Positions 34,446 to 42,844 of a stretch of 61,407 nt of DNA are shown here, in pieces. The notes beneath the pieces are model-generated. The model searched no databases. It had not been told where the DNA came from and worked only from the letters and a program-made list of their open reading frames with translations. The translations under genes and the position numbers were made by a program. Source of the stretch: Aurantiacibacter xanthus (GTDB lineage Bacteria; Pseudomonadota; Alphaproteobacteria; Sphingomonadales; Sphingomonadaceae); contig NZ_QXFM01000093.1 of assembly GCF_003584015.1 (NCBI RefSeq), positions 1 through 61,407 of the forward strand, read 5' to 3'. Numbering within the stretch: position 1 is the first letter of the stretch; each line of letters opens with the position of its first letter.

Positions 34446-37328
34446 TCAGAACTTGAAGCGGACGCCTGCGCGATAGGTACGACCGACCTGATCGTAGAGC
34501 GCGGGGTTGTTGAAGATGTAGTTGCGCACCGGTGACTTGTCGGTGAGGTTGTCGACCTTGAAGTAGGCGGTGAAATTCTCCGTCAGGTTATACGAGCCGC
34601 CCACATCAATGTAGAGCGCGCCAGGCATATAGTTGCTGCTGATCGTGCGCTTGTTGGTGGCCGGGTCGAACGCCGGGCAGTTGGCCGTGCACTCGATGTA
34701 GTTGTTCGAGAACACCCCGTCGCTGAACCAGCGCTCCTGCACGAACAGCGAGAACAGATCGTTCTCGTAGCTCTGGATGGCAAGATACTTCCAGTTCGGC
34801 GTCGCTCCGAGGTTTTCGCCCGCAGTGTCGGTCGGCACCGTGCCGGGCAGACCCTGGTCGGTGACGAACTCGATCACGTGGGTCGCCAGCCCGCGCAGGG
34901 TCAGCGAGCCGGGCAGGCCGAGCGGGTCAAGCCAGCGGTAGCTCGCCTCGATGTCGAAGCCCGAGGTCTTGATCGATGCCGTGTTGAACGAGGCCACCTG
35001 CAGGGTGTTGCCACCGGGCGGGTTGCTGAAGTCGAACGCCTGGCAGGTCGCCGGGATGACGTTGCGGAAGCAGAAGTCGACGATCTGGTTGGCGGTCAGC
35101 GACTGCACCGCGTCGTCGATTTCGAGGTTGTAGTAGTCGAACGAGATGTTGAAGCCGGGCAGCCAGCCCGGATTGGCAAGCGCCACGCCGAGGTTGGTGT
35201 TGCGGGCGATTTCCGGCTTGAGGTTGGGGTTGCCGCCCGTGCTCTGGATCACAAGGATCGACTGGTTGGTGAACGGGTCGAAGAAGTTGGGCAGGGTGAT
35301 CGTGACGGGCGCCGCATAGAGTTCCGACAGGTTGGGCGCACGCACGTCACGCGAGGTCACACCGCGCAGGCGCAGGCCGTCGATCGGGGTGTCCCAGGTG
35401 CCGCCGACCTTCCACGCCCAGATCGAGCCCGAGGTCGAATAGTCGGTGATGCGGGCGGCGGCATTGAGGCGAAGCTCGCCTGCGCCGTCGGACGCAAACA
35501 GCGGGAAGTCGGTTTCGAGGTAGGCTTCCTTCACACTGTAGGCGCCGGACCCGTTCTTGTAGTTGCCCGCATACCAGTTGCCGCCATCCGCGCCGAGGAT
35601 CGGATCGGCAGGGTAGTTGCCGCCAGCCGGGGTGTTGCTGAAGCCCGCGCCATAAGGGTCGGCTTCCACGGTGTAGAACTCGTGACGCCACTCCCCGCCG
35701 AAAGCGAAGGAGACAGGGCCTGCCCAGTTGTCGAACGGCGATCCCGAGATGTTCACACCGGCGACGTCCTGCGTCTGCCGGGTGTGCTGGTAGGGGCCGA
35801 AGTCGGGCTGGACATAGCGCAGTGCAGCCTCGGACACCTGCCCGCCGATGATGTTGAGCGGCTGGCAGCCGTTGGCCCGCGCCACGGGATCGGCACAGAC
35901 GATCGCGCCATTCAGCTCGACCGCGTTGATCGCCTGTTCGAACCGGCGGTTAAGCAGGATGTTGGAGACGTCGACCTTCGTCTTGTTGGTGCCGTGCTGA
36001 ACGTAGAGGTCGTAGGACCATTCGTCGCCCGCCACATCGAGCGAGCCCTTGAGGCCGAGCACGCCGCGATACTGGCGGCGGTCGGTGTGGACCTGCGTGT
36101 TGCCAAGCGCGGCGTTGGAGGTGCCGTAGCTGAAGCTGGTGATGCCCTCGTCGGCGCAGGCGGCCTGGACCGATGCGGGTACGAAGGGATTGGCGCACTG
36201 GATCGTCAGGCTGGGCTTGTTCTGCCCGTGGACCGGCTGGTTGTTGCTCTGCACCCAGCCGAAGTTGAGCGTGGTGTAAAGCTCGGCCCGGCTGCCGATA
36301 TTGACGCCGAAGCGGCCATAGGTGTTGAAGCGCTGGAGGCCTGATTGCAGCGACCGGCCCGTCGACACGTTGCCGCTCAGATCGCCGCCCTGACAGAAGC
36401 CGGAAATGCAATCGGTGCCGTACTCGAACTGCCTCGGGCTGCCGGTCTCGTCGAAGGCGATGCCGCGCAGCGGGCCGCCGTTGATGAGGCCGTACTTGGC
36501 CCAGTTGGCCGACTGCGCGCGGTCGATCACGAGGAACTGCGGCGCGCCGCCGGCGGTGTTGCCGGTGTCGATGCTGGCGGTTTCGTTGAACCAGTCGCGC
36601 CCGCCGGCAAGGCCGAGGCCCCATTCGCCGCCGCCGATGCCTTCGTCGCGCTGATACTCGGTGCTGAGCGTCAGGTGAGCGCCGCCGTTGAACAGGCTGG
36701 TGCCATAGGCCAGCTGGCCGACCACAGAGGCGTTGTCGCCATAGGTGGTGATGCCGCCGGCCACATTGCCCTTGATGCCTTCGAAGTGAGTGTCGGTGAT
36801 GAAGTTGACCACGCCGCCAACCGCATCCGAACCGTAGGATGCACCGGCGCCGCCTGTGACCACATCGACGCGTTTGATCAGCAGCTGCGGGAACAGGCTG
36901 ATGTCGGGCGTGCCGTTGACGTTGGCACCGACCACGCGTTGTCCGTCCAGCAGGGTCAGCGTGCGGATCGCGCCCACACCGCGCAGCGAGAAGGCGCTCA
37001 GGCCTTGCTGGCCGCTCGAGGTCGAGTAGGTGTTGACCTGGGTGCCACTCGATCCCTGCAGCGAGGGCAGCTGGGCGATGGTGGTGAAGATGTTGGGCTG
37101 CGCGTTGGATTCGATCGCCTCGGTGTCGAGCACGGTCATCGGCACGGGCGCGCTGAAACCATCGGCCTGAATGCGCGAGCCGGTGACGACAATCGAATCC
37201 TTGGTTTGGGTGGGCTGCTGGTCCTGAGCCAGAGCAGGTGCGCCGAGCGCGAGGACGGACAGTACCGTCATGGACGAGGACCCACTGCGCAGAATACGCA
37301 TGGCTCGCCCGGAAAAATTCGACAACAT
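34446..37328 (-). CDS. TonB-dependent receptor of the xylan/oligosaccharide locus
   Basis: A 960-residue outer-membrane receptor with a signal peptide (ending GAPALAQ), a TonB-box region (KDSIVVTGSRI), a plug domain (about 45-170; LRGVGAIRTLTLLDGQRVVG, GGAGASYGSDAVGGVVNFI) and a 22-strand barrel ending in the expected aromatic residue (YRAGVRFKF). ATG 37328 has AGGGGAAAG upstream. It is divergent from the MFS-xylosidase operon across a region with LacI-type palindromes, so its likely cargo is a xylo-oligosaccharide. It ends at a hairpin shared with bphP. Confidence 0.92.
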   Translation of the reverse strand: MLSNFSGRAMRILRSGSSSMTVLSVLALGAPALAQDQQPTQTKDSIVVTGSRIQADGFSAPVPMTVLDTEAIESNAQPNIFTTIAQLPSLQGSSGTQVNTYSTSSGQQGLSAFSLRGVGAIRTLTLLDGQRVVGANVNGTPDISLFPQLLIKRVDVVTGGAGASYGSDAVGGVVNFITDTHFEGIKGNVAGGITTYGDNASVVGQLAYGTSLFNGGAHLTLSTEYQRDEGIGGGEWGLGLAGGRDWFNETASIDTGNTAGGAPQFLVIDRAQSANWAKYGLINGGPLRGIAFDETGSPRQFEYGTDCISGFCQGGDLSGNVSTGRSLQSGLQRFNTYGRFGVNIGSRAELYTTLNFGWVQSNNQPVHGQNKPSLTIQCANPFVPASVQAACADEGITSFSYGTSNAALGNTQVHTDRRQYRGVLGLKGSLDVAGDEWSYDLYVQHGTNKTKVDVSNILLNRRFEQAINAVELNGAIVCADPVARANGCQPLNIIGGQVSEAALRYVQPDFGPYQHTRQTQDVAGVNISGSPFDNWAGPVSFAFGGEWRHEFYTVEADPYGAGFSNTPAGGNYPADPILGADGGNWYAGNYKNGSGAYSVKEAYLETDFPLFASDGAGELRLNAAARITDYSTSGSIWAWKVGGTWDTPIDGLRLRGVTSRDVRAPNLSELYAAPVTITLPNFFDPFTNQSILVIQSTGGNPNLKPEIARNTNLGVALANPGWLPGFNISFDYYNLEIDDAVQSLTANQIVDFCFRNVIPATCQAFDFSNPPGGNTLQVASFNTASIKTSGFDIEASYRWLDPLGLPGSLTLRGLATHVIEFVTDQGLPGTVPTDTAGENLGATPNWKYLAIQSYENDLFSLFVQERWFSDGVFSNNYIECTANCPAFDPATNKRTISSNYMPGALYIDVGGSYNLTENFTAYFKVDNLTDKSPVRNYIFNNPALYDQVGRTYRAGVRFKF

Positions 37329-37348
37329 CAAGCTTTCCCCTCACTTTG

Positions 37349-37364
37349 GTGACGTTAACGTCAC
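37349..37364. promoter_or_regulatory. Operator 1, LacI-type palindrome
   Basis: GTGACGTTAACGTCAC is a perfect 16-bp palindrome, 21 bp upstream of the TonB receptor start. Its GTTAAC centre is the related form of the TAACGTTA core of the other two sites. Confidence 0.7.
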
Positions 37365-37515
37365 TTCGTTATCGTGCCTCCGGATCTTCCATTCAGGAAG
37401 AGGTTCATGCGGTCCGTCAGCAAACTGATGGTATTACGTAGATAATAATGCACTCTGGTGTCTCTTGATGAGCTTTCCAGGTGCGGTGTGGCGCCACCCT
37501 CGCTCTCCTGGAGAT

Positions 37516-37529
37516 AGGTAACGTTACCT
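37516..37529. promoter_or_regulatory. Operator 2, LacI-type palindrome
   Basis: AGGTAACGTTACCT is a perfect 14-bp palindrome midway between the divergent genes. A central CG flanked by symmetric arms is the classical LacI-family operator form. Confidence 0.7.
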
Positions 37530-37705
37530 CAGTGGGTTAGGCATGCGATTCGTCCAAGTCAAGTGTGAAGCAGTGCGGGGACGGCGCGAAATCTTATTTA
37601 AATGTGATATTTCATGGAGTTGTGCATTACAAAATTGTAGGAGTTATAGGGGGTTGGCATGGGCGGCCATTGCTGTATTACAAGTCCGAGACGTGAACTT
37701 ATGCA

Positions 37706-37722
37706 ACGATAACGTTAACTGG
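37706..37722. promoter_or_regulatory. Operator 3, imperfect LacI-type palindrome
   Basis: The segment contains TAACGTTA (37710-37717) with partly matching flanks. It lies immediately before the GGAGGG ribosome-binding site of the MFS gene, so a bound repressor would block transcription or elongation. Confidence 0.6.
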
Positions 37723-37730
37723 AGGGTGGC

Positions 37731-38975
37731 TTGGTCAACTGGAGGCGTTTCAAGCTGCGGTGGACAATCCTCGCTCTGTTCGTCGCGGCGATGATTATCA
37801 ACTACCTGTCGCGCTCGATCATGGGTGTGGCGGCGCCGTCGATCATGGACGAGCAGGGGATCAGCAACGAGCAATATGGCTGGATCACCGGGGCCTTTCA
37901 GGTCGGGGTGATGCTGCAACCGCTCGCCGGGCAGTTTCTCGATACTTATGGTTTGCGCATCGGCTTTGCCATTTGCGCCATGGCCTGGTCGATGCTGACG
38001 ATCGGCCATGCCTTTGTCAGCGGCTGGTTCGGCTTTGCCGCCTTGCGCGGTCTGCTGGGGCTGGCCGAAGGCTCGGCGCAGCCTGCCGGGCAGAAGCTCG
38101 TCGCCGAATGGTTTCCCGCGCGCGAGCGTGGGACGGCCAGCGGCATTTACAATATCGGCGCTTCGTTCGGTGCGGTCTTCGCCCCGCCGCTGGTCGCTGC
38201 GGCGGCCTGGATGGGGGGCTGGCAATGGGCCTTCGTGGTCGCGGGTGTGTGCGGCCTGATCTGGGCCGTGCTGTGGTTCAGGGTCTACGCCGCGCCTGCC
38301 GAGCACCCGACCATCTCCGAGGAAGAGCGCGAGCATATCGCCGCCGGGCAGGAAGCCGCGCTGAGCGCGAGCGTCGAGAAGGCGCCGTTCTGGCACCTGC
38401 TCAAGCGCCGCAACCTGTGGGGTATTGCCTTGCCGCGGCTGCTGGCCGATCCGGTCTGGGGCATGCTGTCGTTCTGGATGCCGCTCTATCTGGCGCGCGA
38501 ACACGGCTTCAAGCTGGAGCAGATTGCGCTGGTGGCCTGGCTGCCGTTCCTTGCCGCCGATCTGGGCTGCCTTGCCGGTCCGGCGCTGGCCTTGCGCTTG
38601 CAGAAGATGGGGATCGACCTGATCAACGCGCGGCGCACCGTGTTCACCATCGGCGCGCTGATGATGACCTGCATGGCGGCGGTCGGCATGACCAGCAATC
38701 CCTATGTCGTAGTGGGCCTGCTGTGCCTCGGCGGCTTCGCACACCAGACCCTGTCGGTGTCGGTGCTGACCATGGCCTCCGACTTGTTCCGCCGTAATGA
38801 GGTGGCCACCGCCGCAGGCTTTGCCGGGCTGGCCGCCAATCTCGGCGTACTGATCTTCTCGCTGTCGCTGGGCGGACTGGTCGACAGCGTGGGCTACGGC
38901 CCCTTCTTCATCCTCCTTGGCGTGCTCGACCTGTTCGGCGCAGCCATCCTCTGGATAGTGGTACGCAAACCATAA
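37731..38975 (+). CDS. MFS transporter, ACS/hexuronate-sugar type (xylan locus)
   Basis: A 414-residue, 12-helix carrier of the anion:cation symporter branch that includes ExuT-like sugar-acid porters. The start is TTG 37731 with GGAGGG at 37721-37726. Typical features are NYLSRSIMGVAAPSIMDE in helix 1, LRGLLGLAEGSAQPAGQKLVAEWFPARERGTASG, and SISEEER-like TISEEEREHI in the central loop. Stop and xylosidase start overlap as TAATG, so the product probably brings xylo-oligosaccharides, or a decorated sugar from xylan, into the cytoplasm. Confidence 0.9.
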   Translation: MVNWRRFKLRWTILALFVAAMIINYLSRSIMGVAAPSIMDEQGISNEQYGWITGAFQVGVMLQPLAGQFLDTYGLRIGFAICAMAWSMLTIGHAFVSGWFGFAALRGLLGLAEGSAQPAGQKLVAEWFPARERGTASGIYNIGASFGAVFAPPLVAAAAWMGGWQWAFVVAGVCGLIWAVLWFRVYAAPAEHPTISEEEREHIAAGQEAALSASVEKAPFWHLLKRRNLWGIALPRLLADPVWGMLSFWMPLYLAREHGFKLEQIALVAWLPFLAADLGCLAGPALALRLQKMGIDLINARRTVFTIGALMMTCMAAVGMTSNPYVVVGLLCLGGFAHQTLSVSVLTMASDLFRRNEVATAAGFAGLAANLGVLIFSLSLGGLVDSVGYGPFFILLGVLDLFGAAILWIVVRKP

Positions 38976-40582
38976 TGGGCACTTTCACCAACCCGGTTCT
39001 TCGCGGGTTCAATCCCGATCCCTCCATCGTGCGCGTGGGCGAGGATTTCTACATCGCCACCTCGACCTTCGAGTGGTTTCCCGGCGTGCAGATTCATCAC
39101 AGCCGCGACCTCGTGAACTGGCGGCTGGCAGCGCGTCCGCTCGCCAGCGCGGCGCAACTCGACATGCGCGGCAACCCCGACGGTTGCGGCGTGTGGGCGC
39201 CCGATCTCAGCTATGCCGATGGTCGCTTCTGGCTCGTGTTCACCGACGTGAAGCGTTACGGGCAGACCACCGTCGCGGGCGCGCGCGGGGCCTCTATGCG
39301 CGACTTCCACAATTATGTGGTCAGCGCGCCGAGCATCGAGGGGCCGTGGAGCCCGGCCAGCTTCCTCAATGCAAGCGGGTTCGATCCTGCGCTGTTTCAC
39401 GACGATGATGGCCGCAGTTACATGCTCAACATGCTGTGGGACCACCGCCCCGGCACCGACCACTTCGGCGGCATCGTGTTGCAGGAGTTCGATCGCGACT
39501 CCATGCGCCTGATCGGCAAACGGCAGTTGGTCTATTCCGGCTCGGGGCTGGGCTTCACCGAGGGGCCGCACCTCTACAAGCGCGACGGCTGGTATCACCT
39601 GCTGGTGGCCGAGGGTGGCACCGGTTGGGACCATGCTGTCAGCATGGCGCGCAGCCGCGAACTGACCGGGCCTTACGAGCCGTACCCCGATCGGGTGGTG
39701 CTCTCGGCGCGCGGCGCACGCGAAGGCACGGTAACGCGCGCGGGCCATGGCGATCTGGTGGAACTGCCCGATGGTTCGACGTGGATGGCTTACCTGTGCG
39801 GGCGTCCGCTGCCGGGCCTTGCCCGCTGCGTGTTGGGGCGCGAAAGCGCGCTGCAACCGATGGTCTGGGGCGAGGACGGCTGGCTGCGGACTGTAGCGGG
39901 CGACGCCATGCCCGATCCTGCGCCGCCGCTGCCCGACCTCACCCCCGCGCCGTGGCCGGTCGCCAGCGAAGAGGTGATCTTCGATAGTCCCCAGCTGCCG
40001 GGAGAATTCCAGTGGCTGCGCTCGCCCGAGCCGGAGAAGCTGTTCAGCCTCACCGCACGCCCCGGCTACCTGCGCCTGTTCGGGCGCGGGACGATCATGA
40101 GCCATTTCGAGCAGGCCCTTGTTGCCCGCCGGCAGGAACACCACGCCTACGAAGCCGAAACCGAAATCGTGTTTGATCCTCAGAACTTCCAGCAGACTGC
40201 TGGTTTGGTCTGCTATTACAACACCTCCAAGTTCCACTATTTGCAACTGACGCGGGATGGAGGGCAGCGTGAGCTGCGGCTGATGTCGGCGATCCCCAAC
40301 GCGGCCTGCACCGACGTGCAGGTGGCGGCAGGCGTGCCCGAGGGGCCGCTCGAACTGCGCGCCAAAGTCGATGGTGCGCGGCTTCAGTTCTCCTGGCGCC
40401 CGGCGGGCGAGGAGGAATGGCGCGAGGTCGGTCCTGTGCTCGATGCCTCGATCCTGAGCGACGAGGTTTCGCTGCCGGGCTGGCCCAACTTCACCGGCAC
40501 CTTTGTCGGGATGGCCTGTCAGGACATGGCGGGCACCGCGATCCCGGCTGACTTCCGCCGCTTCCTCTACCGCCCGGCCTGA
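38975..40582 (+). CDS. xynB: Glycoside hydrolase family 43 beta-xylosidase
   Basis: A 535-residue GH43 enzyme of the XynB/subfamily 11 type that releases xylose from xylo-oligosaccharides. The five-bladed propeller has the catalytic base D15 (FNPDPSIVR), the pKa-modulating D137 (GFDPALF) and the acid E196 (TEGPHLY). A C-terminal beta-sandwich domain (DUF1349-like, from about 330) completes the usual active-site wall. No signal peptide is present, so hydrolysis is cytoplasmic after import. It is translationally coupled to the MFS gene. Alpha-arabinofuranosidase side activity is possible. Confidence 0.95.
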   Translation: MGTFTNPVLRGFNPDPSIVRVGEDFYIATSTFEWFPGVQIHHSRDLVNWRLAARPLASAAQLDMRGNPDGCGVWAPDLSYADGRFWLVFTDVKRYGQTTVAGARGASMRDFHNYVVSAPSIEGPWSPASFLNASGFDPALFHDDDGRSYMLNMLWDHRPGTDHFGGIVLQEFDRDSMRLIGKRQLVYSGSGLGFTEGPHLYKRDGWYHLLVAEGGTGWDHAVSMARSRELTGPYEPYPDRVVLSARGAREGTVTRAGHGDLVELPDGSTWMAYLCGRPLPGLARCVLGRESALQPMVWGEDGWLRTVAGDAMPDPAPPLPDLTPAPWPVASEEVIFDSPQLPGEFQWLRSPEPEKLFSLTARPGYLRLFGRGTIMSHFEQALVARRQEHHAYEAETEIVFDPQNFQQTAGLVCYYNTSKFHYLQLTRDGGQRELRLMSAIPNAACTDVQVAAGVPEGPLELRAKVDGARLQFSWRPAGEEEWREVGPVLDASILSDEVSLPGWPNFTGTFVGMACQDMAGTAIPADFRRFLYRPA

Positions 40583-40598
40583 CGGGCAGCGCCGCGCA

Positions 40599-41633
40599 TC
40601 AGGGCTGCTCGATCGGTGCGGTCGAATGGCGCTTGATCAGGCTGTGTTCGAGAATGCGCGGCGGGCGGGCCTGCCTGCTGGTGTTGGGCTGGGCCTTGTC
40701 GACGATGATCCCCAGCGCTTCGGCGGCGAGCTTGCGCACCGGCTGGTGCACGGTGGTGAGTTCGGGCCACAGCGTGACGGCGGCCGTCGTGTCGTCGAAC
40801 CCGACCACGCTCAGTTCGCCCGGAACATCGAGCGAGCGCCGGTGCGCGACCGAGACGATCGCGGCGGCCATATCGTCGCTGCTGGCGAAAATGGCCGTGG
40901 GCGGGGTGGGGACATTGAGCAGCAGCTCGCCCGCCAGCAGGCCCGAGGCATAGCTGAAATCGCCCTGCGCGAGCGACACCTGCACGCCTTCCACGCCGCT
41001 GATGGCCGCGTGAAACCCGGCCATGCGCCGCGCGCTGGCGGCCTGATTGGGGCTGCCGAGCACGAAGCCGAGCCGGCGGTGTCCAAGATCGAGCAGGTGC
41101 TGCGTCATCTCGAAGGCCGCCGCCGCATCGTCGATGCGCACGCAGGTGGCATTGGGCACATCGTAGGCGCCTACTGCGGTGACCGGCAGGTCGTATTTCG
41201 CCAGCACCGCATTCACCGCCAGCGATTCCCCCAGCGGCGGGGCGAGCACCAGCCCCGAGAGGCCCGAGCCGATGAACCGTTCGAGTTGCTCGCTGGTCGG
41301 CACGTCGCCGGCGGCAAAGCGCATCAGCACGAGGCGCACACCGCGGTTGGAGGCCTCCTCGAACACGCCGGTGAGGAACTCGCTCATGAAAGCAGCGCTG
41401 GGGTTGGAGTAGATTACCCCGATCAGAACCTCGCTCGAAGTGACGAGACGGCGCGCGGCCTGATTGGGGGTGTAGGACAGCTCGGCGATGGCCTGTTCGA
41501 CCTTCTCACGGGTATCCTGTCCCACGCCGGGCTTGTTATTGATGACGCGCGAGACGGTCATCGGCGACACGCCTGCACGTGCGGCGACATCCTTGATCGT
41601 GGCTCCGGCGGGAACCTGGCTGGGTGTAGTCAT
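40599..41633 (-). CDS. LacI-family transcriptional repressor of the xylan locus
   Basis: A 344-residue LacI/GalR regulator. The N-terminal helix-turn-helix reads ATIKDVAARAGVSPMTVSRVINN with hinge helix PNQAARRL; the sugar-binding core follows (LIGVIYSNPSAAFMSEF, the hinge strand IFASSDDMAAA and VVGFDDT). It converges on the xylosidase gene with 16 bp between stops. The TAACGTTA palindromes upstream of the receptor and MFS genes are its likely operators; a xylose-related sugar is the likely inducer (inference from context). Confidence 0.92.
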   Translation of the reverse strand: MTTPSQVPAGATIKDVAARAGVSPMTVSRVINNKPGVGQDTREKVEQAIAELSYTPNQAARRLVTSSEVLIGVIYSNPSAAFMSEFLTGVFEEASNRGVRLVLMRFAAGDVPTSEQLERFIGSGLSGLVLAPPLGESLAVNAVLAKYDLPVTAVGAYDVPNATCVRIDDAAAAFEMTQHLLDLGHRRLGFVLGSPNQAASARRMAGFHAAISGVEGVQVSLAQGDFSYASGLLAGELLLNVPTPPTAIFASSDDMAAAIVSVAHRRSLDVPGELSVVGFDDTTAAVTLWPELTTVHQPVRKLAAEALGIIVDKAQPNTSRQARPPRILEHSLIKRHSTAPIEQP

Positions 41634-41635
41634 AT

Positions 41636-41682
41636 GACTGATAGTTTGTCAGTTTGACGGTTGGCGCAAGCAGCGATTGCGC
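41636..41682. promoter_or_regulatory. Inverted repeats upstream of the LacI-family gene
   Basis: ACTGA/TCAGT arms occur at about 41636-41652, and a GCGCAA/TTGCGC hairpin at 41664-41682. Neither resembles the TAACGTTA sites. They may be an autoregulatory operator and a transcript hairpin. Confidence 0.3.
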
Positions 41683-41753
41683 GCGGCGCAAATTAACTTG
41701 CGAGCGCGCGGTTTCGGGGCATTTGCGCCAGCGTCGAGCGCCCTCGGCCGGGA

Positions 41754-42836
41754 TCACAGCGTTTCGAGGAAGGCCACCAGCGCCTCGCGCTCCTCGCGCG
41801 ACAGCTCGCGCGCCTTGAGCAAGGGGTCGGGCTGCGGGGGCGGGGCCGTGGTGGTGGCGCTCTGCACCCGCCGGTCGCGCCCGCCACCACGGGCATAGAG
41901 ATTGACGATCCCGCGCAGGCTCGGGAACACGCCGTTGTGCATATAGGGGCCGGTGCGGCTCAGGCCGCGCAGCGAAGGCGTGCGGAAGCGGCCCACATCC
42001 TGCGGATCGCCGGTGATGGCATAACGGCCCAGGTCTTCCAGCCTGCGCCCGTAAAAGCTGATTTGGAGATTGTGATAGCGCTGATCGCTCAGCAGCGGGC
42101 CGCTGTGGCAATTGGCACAGCCGGCCTTGGTGCGGAACAGGTGCAGGCCGCGCAGTTGCTCGTCGCTCAGCACCTCGGTGCCGCGGCTGAACACCTGATC
42201 GAACCTGCTTGTGGGCAGCACGATGGCGCGCTGGAATGCGGTGAGCGCTGCGGCCACGTCGTCCATCGTGATTTCGTCCCTGCCATAGGCTTTGGCAAAG
42301 GCGTCGCGGTAGTCTTCGATGGTGTTGAGCCGGGCGACGATCATGTCCGCCTCGGCGGCCATCTCGACCGGATTGACGATGGGCATATGCGCCTGTTCCT
42401 CCAGCGATCCGGCGCGGCCATCCCAGAACAGCTCGTTCATATAGGCGGCGGTGAACAGGCTCTGGGCGTTGCGGGTGCCGGTCTGGCGATCGTGTCCGAA
42501 CGAGACCGGCAGGCCGTCGCCCCAGCCGAGCTGCCGGTTGTGGCAGCTCTCGCAGGCGATCTGGCCCGAGGCCGAGAGGCGCGGGTCCTTGAACAATCGC
42601 TCGCCCAGAGCGATCTGCTCGGCGGCGATGCCTTCGGGCCGGGCCGGGCGGTCCAGCGGGCCGAACTCGGTGAACTCGGCGCCCTCCTCCAGCTCGGGTG
42701 CGGGCCAGCTCGCGGGCGGCCCGGCATAGGCCGCCCGCAGCCAGCCGACATTGCTCGCCTCCTCATCGCCAGCCCCCGCCGCACCGAGGAATACGGCAGC
42801 GGCGGCGAGAAGGATGGTGCGCGCAGTGATCGCCAT
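41754..42836 (-). CDS. Periplasmic di-heme cytochrome c peroxidase / MauG-family protein
   Basis: A 360-residue exported protein with a signal peptide and two heme-binding motifs, C95-ESC-H99 and C240-ANC-H244. It has the peroxidase-domain segments LFWDGRAGSLEEQAH and NPVEM, and PYMHNGVF supplying the distal Met-type ligand as in bacterial cytochrome c peroxidases. Members either detoxify H2O2 or, in the MauG/MbnH branch, oxidise protein side chains. Its start is 8 bp after the stop of a TonB receptor gene, so the two form an operon. A tryptophan- or metal-related function, as for MbnH, is only a suggestion: no mbnP is present. Confidence 0.9.
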   Translation of the reverse strand: MAITARTILLAAAAVFLGAAGAGDEEASNVGWLRAAYAGPPASWPAPELEEGAEFTEFGPLDRPARPEGIAAEQIALGERLFKDPRLSASGQIACESCHNRQLGWGDGLPVSFGHDRQTGTRNAQSLFTAAYMNELFWDGRAGSLEEQAHMPIVNPVEMAAEADMIVARLNTIEDYRDAFAKAYGRDEITMDDVAAALTAFQRAIVLPTSRFDQVFSRGTEVLSDEQLRGLHLFRTKAGCANCHSGPLLSDQRYHNLQISFYGRRLEDLGRYAITGDPQDVGRFRTPSLRGLSRTGPYMHNGVFPSLRGIVNLYARGGGRDRRVQSATTTAPPPQPDPLLKARELSREEREALVAFLETL

Positions 42837-42844
42837 GGCGTGCC

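Larger units (their letters stand above)
37329..37730. promoter_or_regulatory. Divergent control region of the xylan locus
   Basis: This 402-bp gap holds the outward promoters of the TonB receptor and the MFS-xylosidase operon. It is AT-richer than the surrounding genes, especially 37590-37700. It contains three palindromes with a TAACGTTA-type core (annotated separately). No further gene is seen; short open readings here lack ribosome-binding sites and family features. Confidence 0.75.

Noticed and set aside
34878-37352. Two long plus-strand frames opposite the xylan TonB receptor
   Set aside because: No ribosome-binding site or recognisable domain; codon pattern follows the receptor on the other strand.
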